The notes beneath the pieces are model-generated. The model searched no databases and was not told the DNA's origin. It saw only the letters and a list, made by a program, of their open reading frames with translations. A program made the translations under genes and the position numbers. DNA of 64,000 nucleotides from Collinsella aerofaciens (GTDB taxonomy: Bacteria; Actinomycetota; Coriobacteriia; Coriobacteriales; Coriobacteriaceae): positions 42,602-106,601 of the forward strand of contig NZ_CAAKNY010000053.1 in NCBI RefSeq assembly GCF_901212495.1. The letters run 5' to 3'. This document shows, piece after piece, positions 57,050 to 64,000 of this stretch; within the stretch, counting starts at the first letter, position 1, and the number at the start of each line of letters is the position of its first letter.

Positions 57050-58051
57050 TTACTTCGCGGCGCCGGGAACACCGTGGGAGGTTTTGGCGTTTTTTGCTCC
57101 GTTGACGATGGCGGTCTGTAGGGCCCTTACGGCGAGCATACCCAGCAGGTCCAGGGGCACGGCGGCGCTTGTCTGAGTGTCTAGTTTGCCGCTGGCGAGG
57201 GTGTAGATGGTGTCGCCGTCGTTGGTGGTGTGTGTGGGGCGGATGGTGTGCGCATAGGCGTCTGCTGCCATCTGGGAGACCTTGGTGGCCTGAGCCTTGG
57301 TGAGCTCCACGTTGGTGACGATGCAGCTGATGGTGGTGTTGGTGCGGTCGAGCGGCATTTGCATGGAGCCGGCGGCGGCAAAGGCTGCGAGCTCCATGTC
57401 GACGATCTGGTCGCTATCTGCTGCAGCGCGCATACCAGCGACCCATTCGCCGGTGAAGGGGTCGACGACATTGCCGCAGGCGTTGACCGAGACCACGGCA
57501 CCCACCTTAACAGGGCCGAGTGCCACGGCGGCAGCGCCAAGGCCGGCCTTCATGCAGGTGGCGGGGCCCATGAGCTTGCCCACGGTGGCACCGGTGCCGG
57601 CGCCTACATTGCCCTGCTCGAGCGTGGTGGGGGTGTTGTCGAGCGCCTCGCGCACGGCGGAGATGCCAGCCTCAATGTCGGGGCGTACGGTGGCGTCGCC
57701 AAAGGCGAGGTCGAAGATGCAGCTGGAGCACACGATGGGCACCTGCGTGGGGCCGACGGGAAGGCCGATGCCGCGGCTCTCGAGCTCGCGGGCGACGCCG
57801 CTTGCGGCCTCCAGACCAAAGGCCGATCCACCCGAAAGGCAGACGGCGTGGACCTTGTCCACGGTGTTCTCGGGACGCAGCAGGTCGGTCTCGCGCGATG
57901 CCGGGGCACCGCCGCGAACGTCAACACCGCCGGTGGCGCCCTCGGGTGCCACGATTACGGTGCAACCGGTGCCGGCCTCCTCGTCCGTATAGTTGCCAAA
58001 GCAAAAGCCATCGACATCGCAAACGTCAATGGCCTCAAGCAGTGTATCCAT
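57050..58051 (-). CDS. P1-family (DmpA-like) peptidase
   Basis: 333 aa. P1 enzymes are N-terminal-nucleophile hydrolases that self-cleave at a Gly/Ala-Ser bond. Family motifs are NYTDEEAGTGCTVIVAPEGA, VHAVCLSGGSAFGLEAASGV, GNVGAGTGATVGKL and MPLDRTNTTISCIVTNVELT (the last with the predicted N-TTIS cleavage and nucleophile). It would act as an L-aminopeptidase/D-amidase in the cytoplasm. ATG at 58049-58051; the gene is alone on this strand. Confidence 0.9.
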   Translation of the reverse strand: MDTLLEAIDVCDVDGFCFGNYTDEEAGTGCTVIVAPEGATGGVDVRGGAPASRETDLLRPENTVDKVHAVCLSGGSAFGLEAASGVARELESRGIGLPVGPTQVPIVCSSCIFDLAFGDATVRPDIEAGISAVREALDNTPTTLEQGNVGAGTGATVGKLMGPATCMKAGLGAAAVALGPVKVGAVVSVNACGNVVDPFTGEWVAGMRAAADSDQIVDMELAAFAAAGSMQMPLDRTNTTISCIVTNVELTKAQATKVSQMAADAYAHTIRPTHTTNDGDTIYTLASGKLDTQTSAAVPLDLLGMLAVRALQTAIVNGAKNAKTSHGVPGAAK

Positions 58052-58152
58052 GTTTTACTCCTATCGGTTTTCCGCCGGGCCTTATGCCCGGTCGGGATCC
58101 GTACGGTACGCCGAAATTGTAGGCGCTGGGGGATACCCAGCGCCAGATGCAA

Positions 58153-58734
58153 TTATGATAGTTTTTGAATCGCGCGCGCGACGCGAGCGATGGGCAGGCC
58201 CACCACGTTGTAGAAGTCGCCCGAAATATCATGTACGAGCATGCGCCCGCCGACACCCTGGATGCCGTAGGCGCCGGCTTTGTCCATGGGCTCGCCTGAG
58301 GCGACGTAGCGCTCAATCTGCTCGTCGGTGAGCTCATAGAACGTCACGTCGGTCACATCGACAAACGACAGGCTCTCGGCGGCGTGCGGGGCTGTGGCGT
58401 CTCCGGCTCTAACGATGCAGACGCCGGTTGCGACCTGGTGTGTGCGCCCCGAGAGCTCGTGGAGCATGGTGCGGGCTTCATCCTCGCTTGCCGGCTTACC
58501 CAAAATCTTGCCATCGAAGGTGACGATGGTGTCGGCCGCGATGGTCAGCTCATTGGGCTCGGCGTGCTCGGCGGCAACGGCGGCAGCCTTAGTGCGAGCT
58601 AAGCGCTCGACAAGCGTAAGCGGGGCCTCGTCATCAAAAGGAGTCTCGTCGATGTCAGCGGGAATGACGCGGATGTCGTAGCCCGCTTCGCGCATCAACT
58701 CGATGCGGCGCGGTGATTGCGAAGCCAAAATCAT
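58153..58734 (-). CDS. maf: Maf-family nucleotide pyrophosphatase
   Basis: 193 aa. The start MILASQSPRRIELMREAGYD is the Maf signature; DTIVTFDGKILGKP and YGIQGVGGRMLVHDISGDFYNVVGLP are the catalytic and C-terminal motifs. It hydrolyses dTTP/UTP-type or modified nucleotides. The ATG overlaps the preceding DJ-1 gene's stop by four bases. Confidence 0.93.
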   Translation of the reverse strand: MILASQSPRRIELMREAGYDIRVIPADIDETPFDDEAPLTLVERLARTKAAAVAAEHAEPNELTIAADTIVTFDGKILGKPASEDEARTMLHELSGRTHQVATGVCIVRAGDATAPHAAESLSFVDVTDVTFYELTDEQIERYVASGEPMDKAGAYGIQGVGGRMLVHDISGDFYNVVGLPIARVARAIQKLS

Positions 58735-59273
58735 AGCTGAATGCCCTCGGCAACCTTCTCGACAGCCTTGTCGCCGGCGAGCGTACGCAGCAGCTCAAGC
58801 GCAAAGGGGAGCGACTGGGCCATGCCGCTGGCGGTGATGATGTTGCCGTCGTGCGTGACCTTGTCGCCGGTATAGGCGCCCTCGGGGAAGCTCTTCTCAA
58901 AGCCGGGGAAGCACGTGGCGTGGCGCCCCTTGAGCAGGTCAAGCTCGCCCAGGATAAACGGGGCGGCGCAGATGGCGGCAACATGCTTGGTCGCGGCGAA
59001 CTCGCAGACTACGTCGCAGACGCGCTGGTCGGCGCGCAGGTTGGTGGCACCGGGCAGACCGCCGGGCAGCACGATGCAGTCATACTCGTCAAAGTTGATC
59101 TCGTCAAAGAGTGCGTCGCAAGTTACGGGAATCTGCAGCGAGCTTACGACCTCGCGCGTGGGCATGATCGAGACGAGCGTGGCGCGCACGCCACCGCGAC
59201 GCATGACATCGACCATGGTCAGGCATTCAATCGTTTCAAAGCCATCGGCGGCAAGAACGGCAACGCTGGGCAT
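58731..59273 (-). CDS. DJ-1/PfpI-family protein
   Basis: 180 aa. VAVLAADGFETIECLTMVDV, the conserved Glu and the VAAICAAPFILGE nucleophile elbow (Cys in AICAAP) mark the ThiJ/DJ-1 group. TCFPGFEKSF and ITASGMAQSLPFALELL follow. These proteins act on glyoxal-type damage or as redox chaperones. I chose ATG 59271-59273 because AAAGGA lies just upstream; earlier in-frame Met codons would include that site. It is co-transcribed with maf. Confidence 0.9.
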   Translation of the reverse strand: MPSVAVLAADGFETIECLTMVDVMRRGGVRATLVSIMPTREVVSSLQIPVTCDALFDEINFDEYDCIVLPGGLPGATNLRADQRVCDVVCEFAATKHVAAICAAPFILGELDLLKGRHATCFPGFEKSFPEGAYTGDKVTHDGNIITASGMAQSLPFALELLRTLAGDKAVEKVAEGIQL

Positions 59274-59366
59274 AAGGGTTCCTTTCATAGGCGGCATACA
59301 ATTAGCCGTCTTATACCCCGAAGACCGCCGCTTGCCACGCTCGATCTCCCATTGTTTAAAAAGGGG

Positions 59367-59413
59367 CGGGGATAAAATAATCAATCGGTACAAATTTGAT
59401 TATTTTATCCCCG
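59367..59413. repeat. Inverted repeat between the DJ-1 and RlmD-like genes
   Basis: Perfect 18-base arms (59367-59384 and 59396-59413) around an 11-base loop, AT-rich inside and GGGG-headed outside. It lies 40 bases after the rRNA methyltransferase stop on the minus strand and could terminate that gene. Confidence 0.8.
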
Positions 59414-59452
59414 TCCTAGAAAAATCATCGGGCGTGGTCTTGGGCAAACAGT

Positions 59453-60766
59453 CTAGTTGCGCTTGAGGTGGACGACGGTTTCGCAGTGGAAGGTTTGCGG
59501 GAATAGGTCGACCGGCGTGATCTTGACGGGGGAGAAGGTGCCCTCCTCGACAAAGCGCTTGAGGTCGCGGGCCAGAGTCGCCGGGTCGCAGCTCACGTAG
59601 GCGACATCGCGGGCACTCGTGCTCGCGATGAGGTCGACGGCCTCGGGCGCCAATCCTGCGCGCGGCGGATCGACTACCAGGACATCGGCGTCCTGATCGG
59701 GGAACTCGCGCACCGCGTCGCCGCCGATGACGTCGACGTTATCGATCTTGTTGATCTCCAGGTTACGGCGTAGATCGCGCACGGCCGGGCCGTAGGCCTC
59801 GACGGCGGCGACATAATCGCAGCGGCGGGCGAGCGGAAGGGTAAAGGGTCCGGCGCCGCAGTACAGGTCCACGGCTAGCTCGTCTTGCTGCGGATTGAGT
59901 GCGTCCATAACGAGCTCAATCAAAATCTCGGCGCCCTTGGTGTTGACCTGGAAAAAAGACGGGGCAGACAAGCGCATCTGACCCTCGGCGATATTCTCGG
60001 TCCATGAGCCCTCTCCGGCGAGCATTTCGACCTTGGAGACACGGCGGGCCTTCTTTTCGCCCTTGCTCATCACGCGCACGATGCTCGTGGGATGAACGGC
60101 GTCCGCCAGCACGCGGGAGACCTGCGAGCGCGGAAAAGAGCCTGTGGGCGTCCAGAGTGCGACTTCGAGTGCCTTGGTGCGGCGCGATGCGCGAATGCCC
60201 ACGCGCTCCAGGCCCAAGTCATGGCTGCCGCTTAGATAGTTGAGTGCGCCGACGACCGATTTGAGCGCCTTCGGGAAGCGCTTGTCGAACAGCGGGCACG
60301 TATCGACGGTCACGATTTTGCTGGGGTCGACACCGTGCATGCCAAGGCGCACGCGACCGTTGACGACAGTCGGTTCGAGCTCGATTTTATTGCGGTAGCC
60401 CCAGTCGTCCTTGGTGTGGCAGATGGGCTGTACCAACTCATCTGCCTGCTCAGGAGCGAACTTGCCGATGCGCTCGAGTGTGGAGCGCAGGTTTTGCTCT
60501 TTGGCGGCGAGCTGTGCCGTGCGCGAGAGATTGCCCCACGAGCAGCCGCCGCAGATGCCCACGAAGGGGCAGGGAGGCTGAATGCGATCGGGGCTTGGCT
60601 CCAGAATCTCGGTGGTGCGGGCGCGCATGAACGACTTGTCGTCCTGTACGACCTCGGCCTCGACGGTGTCGCCTGCCACGGCACCCTGCACAAAGACGGC
60701 CTTGCCGTTGTCGGCGTGCGCCAGCCCGTCGGTGCCGTAGGTCATCGATTCTATAGTGAGCTTCAT
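59453..60766 (-). CDS. rlmD: 23S rRNA uridine-C5 methyltransferase, RlmD/RumA type
   Basis: 437 aa. A TRAM domain (residues about 1-60) is followed by the iron-sulfur cysteines in CPFVGICGGCSWG, the SAM-binding DLYCGAGPFTLPLARR and the catalytic VSCDPATLARDLKRF (Cys in SCDP). DPPRAGL is also present. All are features of RumA enzymes that methylate U1939-type positions. The first ATG with AGGCAGGA is at 60764-60766. RlmCD-type dual specificity cannot be excluded. Confidence 0.9.
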   Translation of the reverse strand: MKLTIESMTYGTDGLAHADNGKAVFVQGAVAGDTVEAEVVQDDKSFMRARTTEILEPSPDRIQPPCPFVGICGGCSWGNLSRTAQLAAKEQNLRSTLERIGKFAPEQADELVQPICHTKDDWGYRNKIELEPTVVNGRVRLGMHGVDPSKIVTVDTCPLFDKRFPKALKSVVGALNYLSGSHDLGLERVGIRASRRTKALEVALWTPTGSFPRSQVSRVLADAVHPTSIVRVMSKGEKKARRVSKVEMLAGEGSWTENIAEGQMRLSAPSFFQVNTKGAEILIELVMDALNPQQDELAVDLYCGAGPFTLPLARRCDYVAAVEAYGPAVRDLRRNLEINKIDNVDVIGGDAVREFPDQDADVLVVDPPRAGLAPEAVDLIASTSARDVAYVSCDPATLARDLKRFVEEGTFSPVKITPVDLFPQTFHCETVVHLKRN

Positions 60767-60814
60767 ATTCCTGCCTGTCATTCGCGTTGTTGTTCGCACC
60801 ATGGTAGCAGGGAA

Positions 60815-60856
60815 AAGCGCCCCGCATCCGAGGCTTTCCTCAAATACGGGGCGCTT
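60815..60856. terminator. Terminator-like hairpin between rlmD and ppk
   Basis: AAGCGCCCCG pairs perfectly with CGGGGCGCTT across a 22-base loop containing a GAGG/CCTC stem. It ends ppk on the minus strand. Confidence 0.7.
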
Positions 60857-60879
60857 CTACAAACCGCTTCAACAAACGA

Positions 60880-63453
60880 CTATTTCGTCTTGCCGGTAAT
60901 GAGCGTCTTAAGACCCAGACCGATCAGGCCCAGGCCCATGCGCACGCGACCGGGGCGATGGCGCTCGATGGCCTTAGTCTTGCCGGCGGGCTTATCGCGA
61001 CGGGCGCTCGTCTCGGGTGCGGGCTTGGTGACCTGCGGCTCGGGCTGAGGTGCAGGCTCGGGCTCAATGACGGTCGCCTGGACCTTCTGAACCTCGGGTG
61101 TGGCCGGCTGCGGCTCAGGAGCAGGGGCGGGCTTTGCCTCGGCGGCGGGCTTCGGAGTTGCGGTAGCGGCCTCGGTCGCTTTCTCCACGCCGTCCTCTGC
61201 GGCCGCCTCGGGCTCATTCACCGGGGGAGCAGCAACCGCTTCCGGTTTGGCAACTGCCCCATGTTCAACCTCGGCCTGAATAGCTTTTTCGACCATACGC
61301 TCCTTCTCCTGTGCGCGCTGCTGCGCGGCGGCCTCGGCGTTGCGATAGGCACGCTCCAGCAGGGCTTCCTGCGAGTTGAAGGGTTTCTCGCCCTCTGCAC
61401 GCTCCACGGGGACCCAGGTGCCGTCGCTCGTGAGGCTGCGGGCTTTCACGTTGTCGCGCAGCTGCATGCCCATGTACTCGTGCACCATGGCGCGGCAGGT
61501 GGGGTCGAGCACGGGGAAGGCGATCTCCACGCGGTGCTCGGTGTTGCGCGTCATCATGTCGGCCGAGCTCAGATAGATCATGTCCGAGTCCACGCCAAAG
61601 GCGTAAACGCGCGCATGCTCCAAAAAGCGTCCGACGATAGAACGGACATGTACGTTCTCGGTCTTGCCCGGAACGCCGGGCTTGAGGCACGAGATGCCGC
61701 GGATGATCATGTCCACACGGACTCCTGCACACGATGCCTCGGCGATTTTGTCGATGACCTCGCGGTCAGTGAGCGAGTTGAGCTTAAAGAACACACGGGC
61801 GGGCTCGCCAGCGAGGGCGCGCTGGATCTCGCGATCCAGGCCGCGCATGATGAGCGGCTTCAGGCCGACCGGCGCCACGCCCAGGAATCGGTAATCGCCG
61901 CGAAGGTTGCCCAGCGACAGGTTGCGGAAGAACAAGTTGGCGTCCTCGCCGATGCCGGGATGGGCGGTCATGAGCATAAAGTCGCTGTAGAGCTTGGCCG
62001 TCTTCTCGTTAAAGTTGCCGGTGCCCAACAGCGTGAGGCGGGTGAGCGCCATACCCTCACGATAGGTGAGCTGGCAGATCTTTGAGTGGCATTTAAAGCC
62101 CTCGGAGCCATAGATAACGGTGCAGCCCGCTTCTTCCAGGCGCTCGGCCCACTCGATGTTGTTCTGCTCGTCGAAGCGCGCGCGGAGCTCCATGAGCACC
62201 GTGACCTCTTTGCCGTTCTCGGCGGCATCGATCAGCGACTCGCACAGGCGGCTCTGCTTGGCCACGCGGTAGAGCGTGATGCGCAACGAGATGCACTCGG
62301 GGTCATAGGCGGCCTCGTGCACCAGGTCCAAGAACGGATTCATGGCCTCATAGGGATAAAAGAGCAGCTTGTCGTGCTGCAGCACCTGCTCGCGGATGGA
62401 GCGGGTCATGTCGATGTTGGGGTTGGGCTGCGGCTTAAACGGCGTAAAGAGCAGCTCGTTGCGCAGATGCTCGGGAATCTTGCCCTCAATGCCAAAGACG
62501 TAGCCTAGGTCGAGCGGAATATCGCAGGTAAAGACAGAGCGGCGCGAAAGCTCGAGCGCCTTGCGGATGGTCTTGAGCGTCGCCTTCTCGAGCGACCCCG
62601 AGACTGCGAGCACGACCGGCTGCAGACGCAGGCGCTTCTTGAGAATGCGCTTCATGTGCTGGCGGTAGTCCTCTTCCTCTTCGACGCCCTCGCCGTCCGG
62701 ATCGATGTCGGCGTTGCGGGTGACGCGGATGAGCGCGCGATCCAGCGGCTTATAAGAGCCAAAGCAGCTATCCAGGCAGGCGAGGATGACGTCCTCGAGC
62801 AAGATGTAGGAGTAGGTGCCGGTGGGCGAGGGGATCTCGACCACGCGGTTCATCGAGGCGGGAATCTCGATCAGGCCCAGCAGGCTCTCCTCGTCGGTGA
62901 CGCCGTCCAGGCCGCAAGCCAGGTAGAGCGCACCGTTGCGCAGGTTGGGGAAGGGGTGGCGCGGGTCGATCACCAACGGCGAGATGACCGGCGACACGTA
63001 GGCCTGAAAGTAACGGGCTACAAAGGTGCGCTCCTCGGGCGTAAGCGAATCGATGCGGGCGCGGTGAACGCCCAGGGTGTCGAGCTTGCCCTCGATGCTC
63101 TTGAAGATGGACTCCCATCGGGTAAGGAGCCCAGGCATTTCGGCCATGACAGCATCGACCTGTTCGGAGGCGGTCATATTGCTCTTGTTGTCGACAGGCT
63201 GTATTTTGAGCTCTGCCAGATCGGACAGGCCGCCCACGCGCACCATGAGAAATTCGTCGAGGTTAGACTCGAAAATCGACACGAACTTTAGACGCTCGAA
63301 CAGCGGAACGGTCTCATCGAAAGCTTCGTCGAGCACGCGGTTGTCAAAGCGCAGCCAGCTGAGCTCTCGGTTTTGCGTGTACGAGAAGTCCCGCGGCGGT
63401 TTGCGCAGCTTTGCGGCGGCTTGCTTCTTTTCGATTTTGCTCGGCATATGCAT
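60880..63453 (-). CDS. ppk1: Polyphosphate kinase 1 with a long disordered C-terminal extension
   Basis: 857 aa, longer than usual PPK1 (about 690). The core is complete: N-terminal YTQNRELSWLRFDNRVLDEA, SNLDEFLMVRVGGL, the His-containing FKCHSKICQLTYREGMA and TLLGTGNFNEKTAKLY. VRVDMIIRGISCLKPGVPGKTENVHVRSIVGRFLEH follows in two adjoining blocks. After residue about 700 comes a Pro/Ala/Glu-rich tail ending in a basic KTKAIERHRPGRVRMG and a short hydrophobic end, which may tether it to the membrane or to polyphosphate. Start taken at ATG 63451-63453; ATG 63445-63447 is also possible. Confidence 0.9.
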   Translation of the reverse strand: MHMPSKIEKKQAAAKLRKPPRDFSYTQNRELSWLRFDNRVLDEAFDETVPLFERLKFVSIFESNLDEFLMVRVGGLSDLAELKIQPVDNKSNMTASEQVDAVMAEMPGLLTRWESIFKSIEGKLDTLGVHRARIDSLTPEERTFVARYFQAYVSPVISPLVIDPRHPFPNLRNGALYLACGLDGVTDEESLLGLIEIPASMNRVVEIPSPTGTYSYILLEDVILACLDSCFGSYKPLDRALIRVTRNADIDPDGEGVEEEEDYRQHMKRILKKRLRLQPVVLAVSGSLEKATLKTIRKALELSRRSVFTCDIPLDLGYVFGIEGKIPEHLRNELLFTPFKPQPNPNIDMTRSIREQVLQHDKLLFYPYEAMNPFLDLVHEAAYDPECISLRITLYRVAKQSRLCESLIDAAENGKEVTVLMELRARFDEQNNIEWAERLEEAGCTVIYGSEGFKCHSKICQLTYREGMALTRLTLLGTGNFNEKTAKLYSDFMLMTAHPGIGEDANLFFRNLSLGNLRGDYRFLGVAPVGLKPLIMRGLDREIQRALAGEPARVFFKLNSLTDREVIDKIAEASCAGVRVDMIIRGISCLKPGVPGKTENVHVRSIVGRFLEHARVYAFGVDSDMIYLSSADMMTRNTEHRVEIAFPVLDPTCRAMVHEYMGMQLRDNVKARSLTSDGTWVPVERAEGEKPFNSQEALLERAYRNAEAAAQQRAQEKERMVEKAIQAEVEHGAVAKPEAVAAPPVNEPEAAAEDGVEKATEAATATPKPAAEAKPAPAPEPQPATPEVQKVQATVIEPEPAPQPEPQVTKPAPETSARRDKPAGKTKAIERHRPGRVRMGLGLIGLGLKTLITGKTK

Positions 63454-63464
63454 CTGTCCGTTCA

Positions 63465-63479
63465 GTCCCCACAGGGGAC
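63465..63479. promoter_or_regulatory. Short palindrome before the ppk start
   Basis: GTCCCC (63465-63470) and GGGGAC (63474-63479) face each other with a 3-base centre, 11 bases upstream of the ppk start. In the mRNA the stem would lie next to or over the ribosome site, for which no clear Shine-Dalgarno is otherwise visible. Confidence 0.35.
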
Positions 63480-63492
63480 GGTAGCCTAACAC

Positions 63493-64000
63493 TATTCACT
63501 ATTGTCTCAATTTAGTCGACCTATGGCACGGACGTATCGCGTGAACGGTATCTTTACCTATTTCTTACGCTGACAAGCCATAGAGCTGACGCCCGTCGCG
63601 TTGTGAAAAACGGTCTATATCCTCACTCAACAGGTGAGCATATGTGAATAAGAATGATAGGTAGCTGAATATCATCGAAGACAGACAGTAACACGAACAA
63701 GCGTCATTTATATACATAAAAGCGTTGTAGATATGCAATTATTAATCGAAAGATTGGAGTTGTCATTGCGAATGATTTTTGAGAAAAAAGAGCGTTTACC
63801 TTAGAAAATCTACTTTAGAACGCCGAAGTACATCATGGGGGAATCACATGTGATATACCGTTCATCGTACTTTGTTGACCGTTCGGGGGCGATGTGGAAT
63901 TGCGAGTGGAATTTGGATATAACTAGAGCTGTCAGCAAGCAGTGCCCGTTACGGAGGGGCGCTGAGAGATTCGGCCAGTAAGGCCCGAAAGAAAGGTAGG
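63493..64000 (+). other. Untranslated control region and leader running off the right edge
   Basis: About 500 bases without a convincing gene on either strand, AT-richer than the rest. On the plus strand a perfect palindrome ATCACATGTGAT (63843-63854) and a TTGACC box (63878-63883) are seen. A TATAAC box (63918-63923) follows. The last 60 bases contain GGGGCGCTGAGAG and a hairpin TTCGG-CCAGTAAGGC-CCGAA. This looks like the promoter and structured 5' leader of a gene beyond the window. I could not match it to a riboswitch class. Confidence 0.35.

Noticed and set aside
60958..62085. Plus-strand frame opposite ppk1
   Set aside because: Antisense of the Pro/Ala-rich tail and core; no motif.
63950..64000. 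TPP riboswitch suggested by GGGGCGCTGAGAG
   Set aside because: The spacing between GGGG and CTGAGA is too short for the TPP aptam domain, and the second conserved half is not in the window.
1..64000. CRISPR arrays, tRNA or rRNA genes, insertion sequences
   Set aside because: No regularly spaced identical repeats with unique spacers, no tRNA-like TTCGA arms with cloverleaf partners, and no transposase motifs were seen by eye.

Overview
The window is about 60% G+C and densely packed. It looks like the chromosome of a fermentative, gut-type Coriobacteriia actinobacterium, most likely Collinsella or a close relative. This is inferred from overall protein character, an L-lactate dehydrogenase, twin acetate kinases with a phosphotransacetylase, an acetyl-type diaminopimelate pathway and PTS sugar uptake; no rRNA marker is present. 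I saw no rRNA, tRNA, CRISPR array, intact transposase or prophage.

Layout. 1-8.4 kb: the end of an FGGY sugar kinase, tatD and tcdA, a 28-codon hydrophobic peptide, an sdpR/sdpI-like pair, ettA, and two minus-strand surface or low-complexity proteins. 8.7-13.6 kb: a PRD antiterminator, a PTS EIIBC, a neutral-ceramidase-like hydrolase and an AEC permease, which look like one catabolic cluster. 13.6-15.25 kb: a gene graveyard holding an esterase pseudogene, an ABC ATPase remnant, a small ORF and a decayed copy of the tail of the 7.5 kb gene. 15.3-23.6 kb: a DUF4160 pair, nadE, an aminotransferase, ldh, an Mbeg1-like hydrolase, an NdpA-like protein and a Phd/RelE-type toxin-antitoxin pair. 23.7-29.1 kb: the lysine/DAP operon, in which lysA and dapA form one open frame, preceded by a lysine riboswitch and divergent from an M20 deacetylase. 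29.2-35.8 kb: an orphan HigA, a frameshifted HTH-kinase gene, a secreted coiled-coil protein, a MOSC protein, and a D-aspartate ligase-like enzyme with an Asp/Glu racemase. 35.9-40.1 kb: an ECF transporter operon (two TrpP-like S components, a fused EcfA-EcfA, and EcfT) preceded by a leader peptide with three consecutive Trp codons and terminator hairpins. 40.2-50.1 kb: a C69 dipeptidase with a sortase-like tail, a lipid kinase with a 30-aa membrane peptide, rnd, a YugP protease, xseAB, a HIT protein, a LysR regulator and an MFS permease. 50.2-57 kb: two tandem ackA genes, convergent pta, then glf and a glycosyltransferase. 57-64 kb: P1 peptidase, maf, DJ-1, an RlmD-type methyltransferase, ppk1, and an untranslated leader running off the right edge.

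The genes fit an anaerobe that makes lactate and acetate (ldh, ackA x2, pta) and builds lysine and DAP by the acetylated branch. D-aspartate and galactofuranose may enter its envelope (racemase/ligase; glf/GT2). Amino-acid supply is controlled by RNA: a lysine riboswitch and a tryptophan attenuator.

Beyond the genes, intergenic DNA is rich in structured repeats. A roughly 73-nt core element occurs twice (5868-5955 and 39162-39260), with stems whose sequences differ but still pair. At least seven long inverted repeats, several with an ordinary terminator-like hairpin nested inside, sit mainly at gene ends. These, the Trp attenuator on an ECF operon and the in-frame LysA-DapA fusion are the most novel-looking items.
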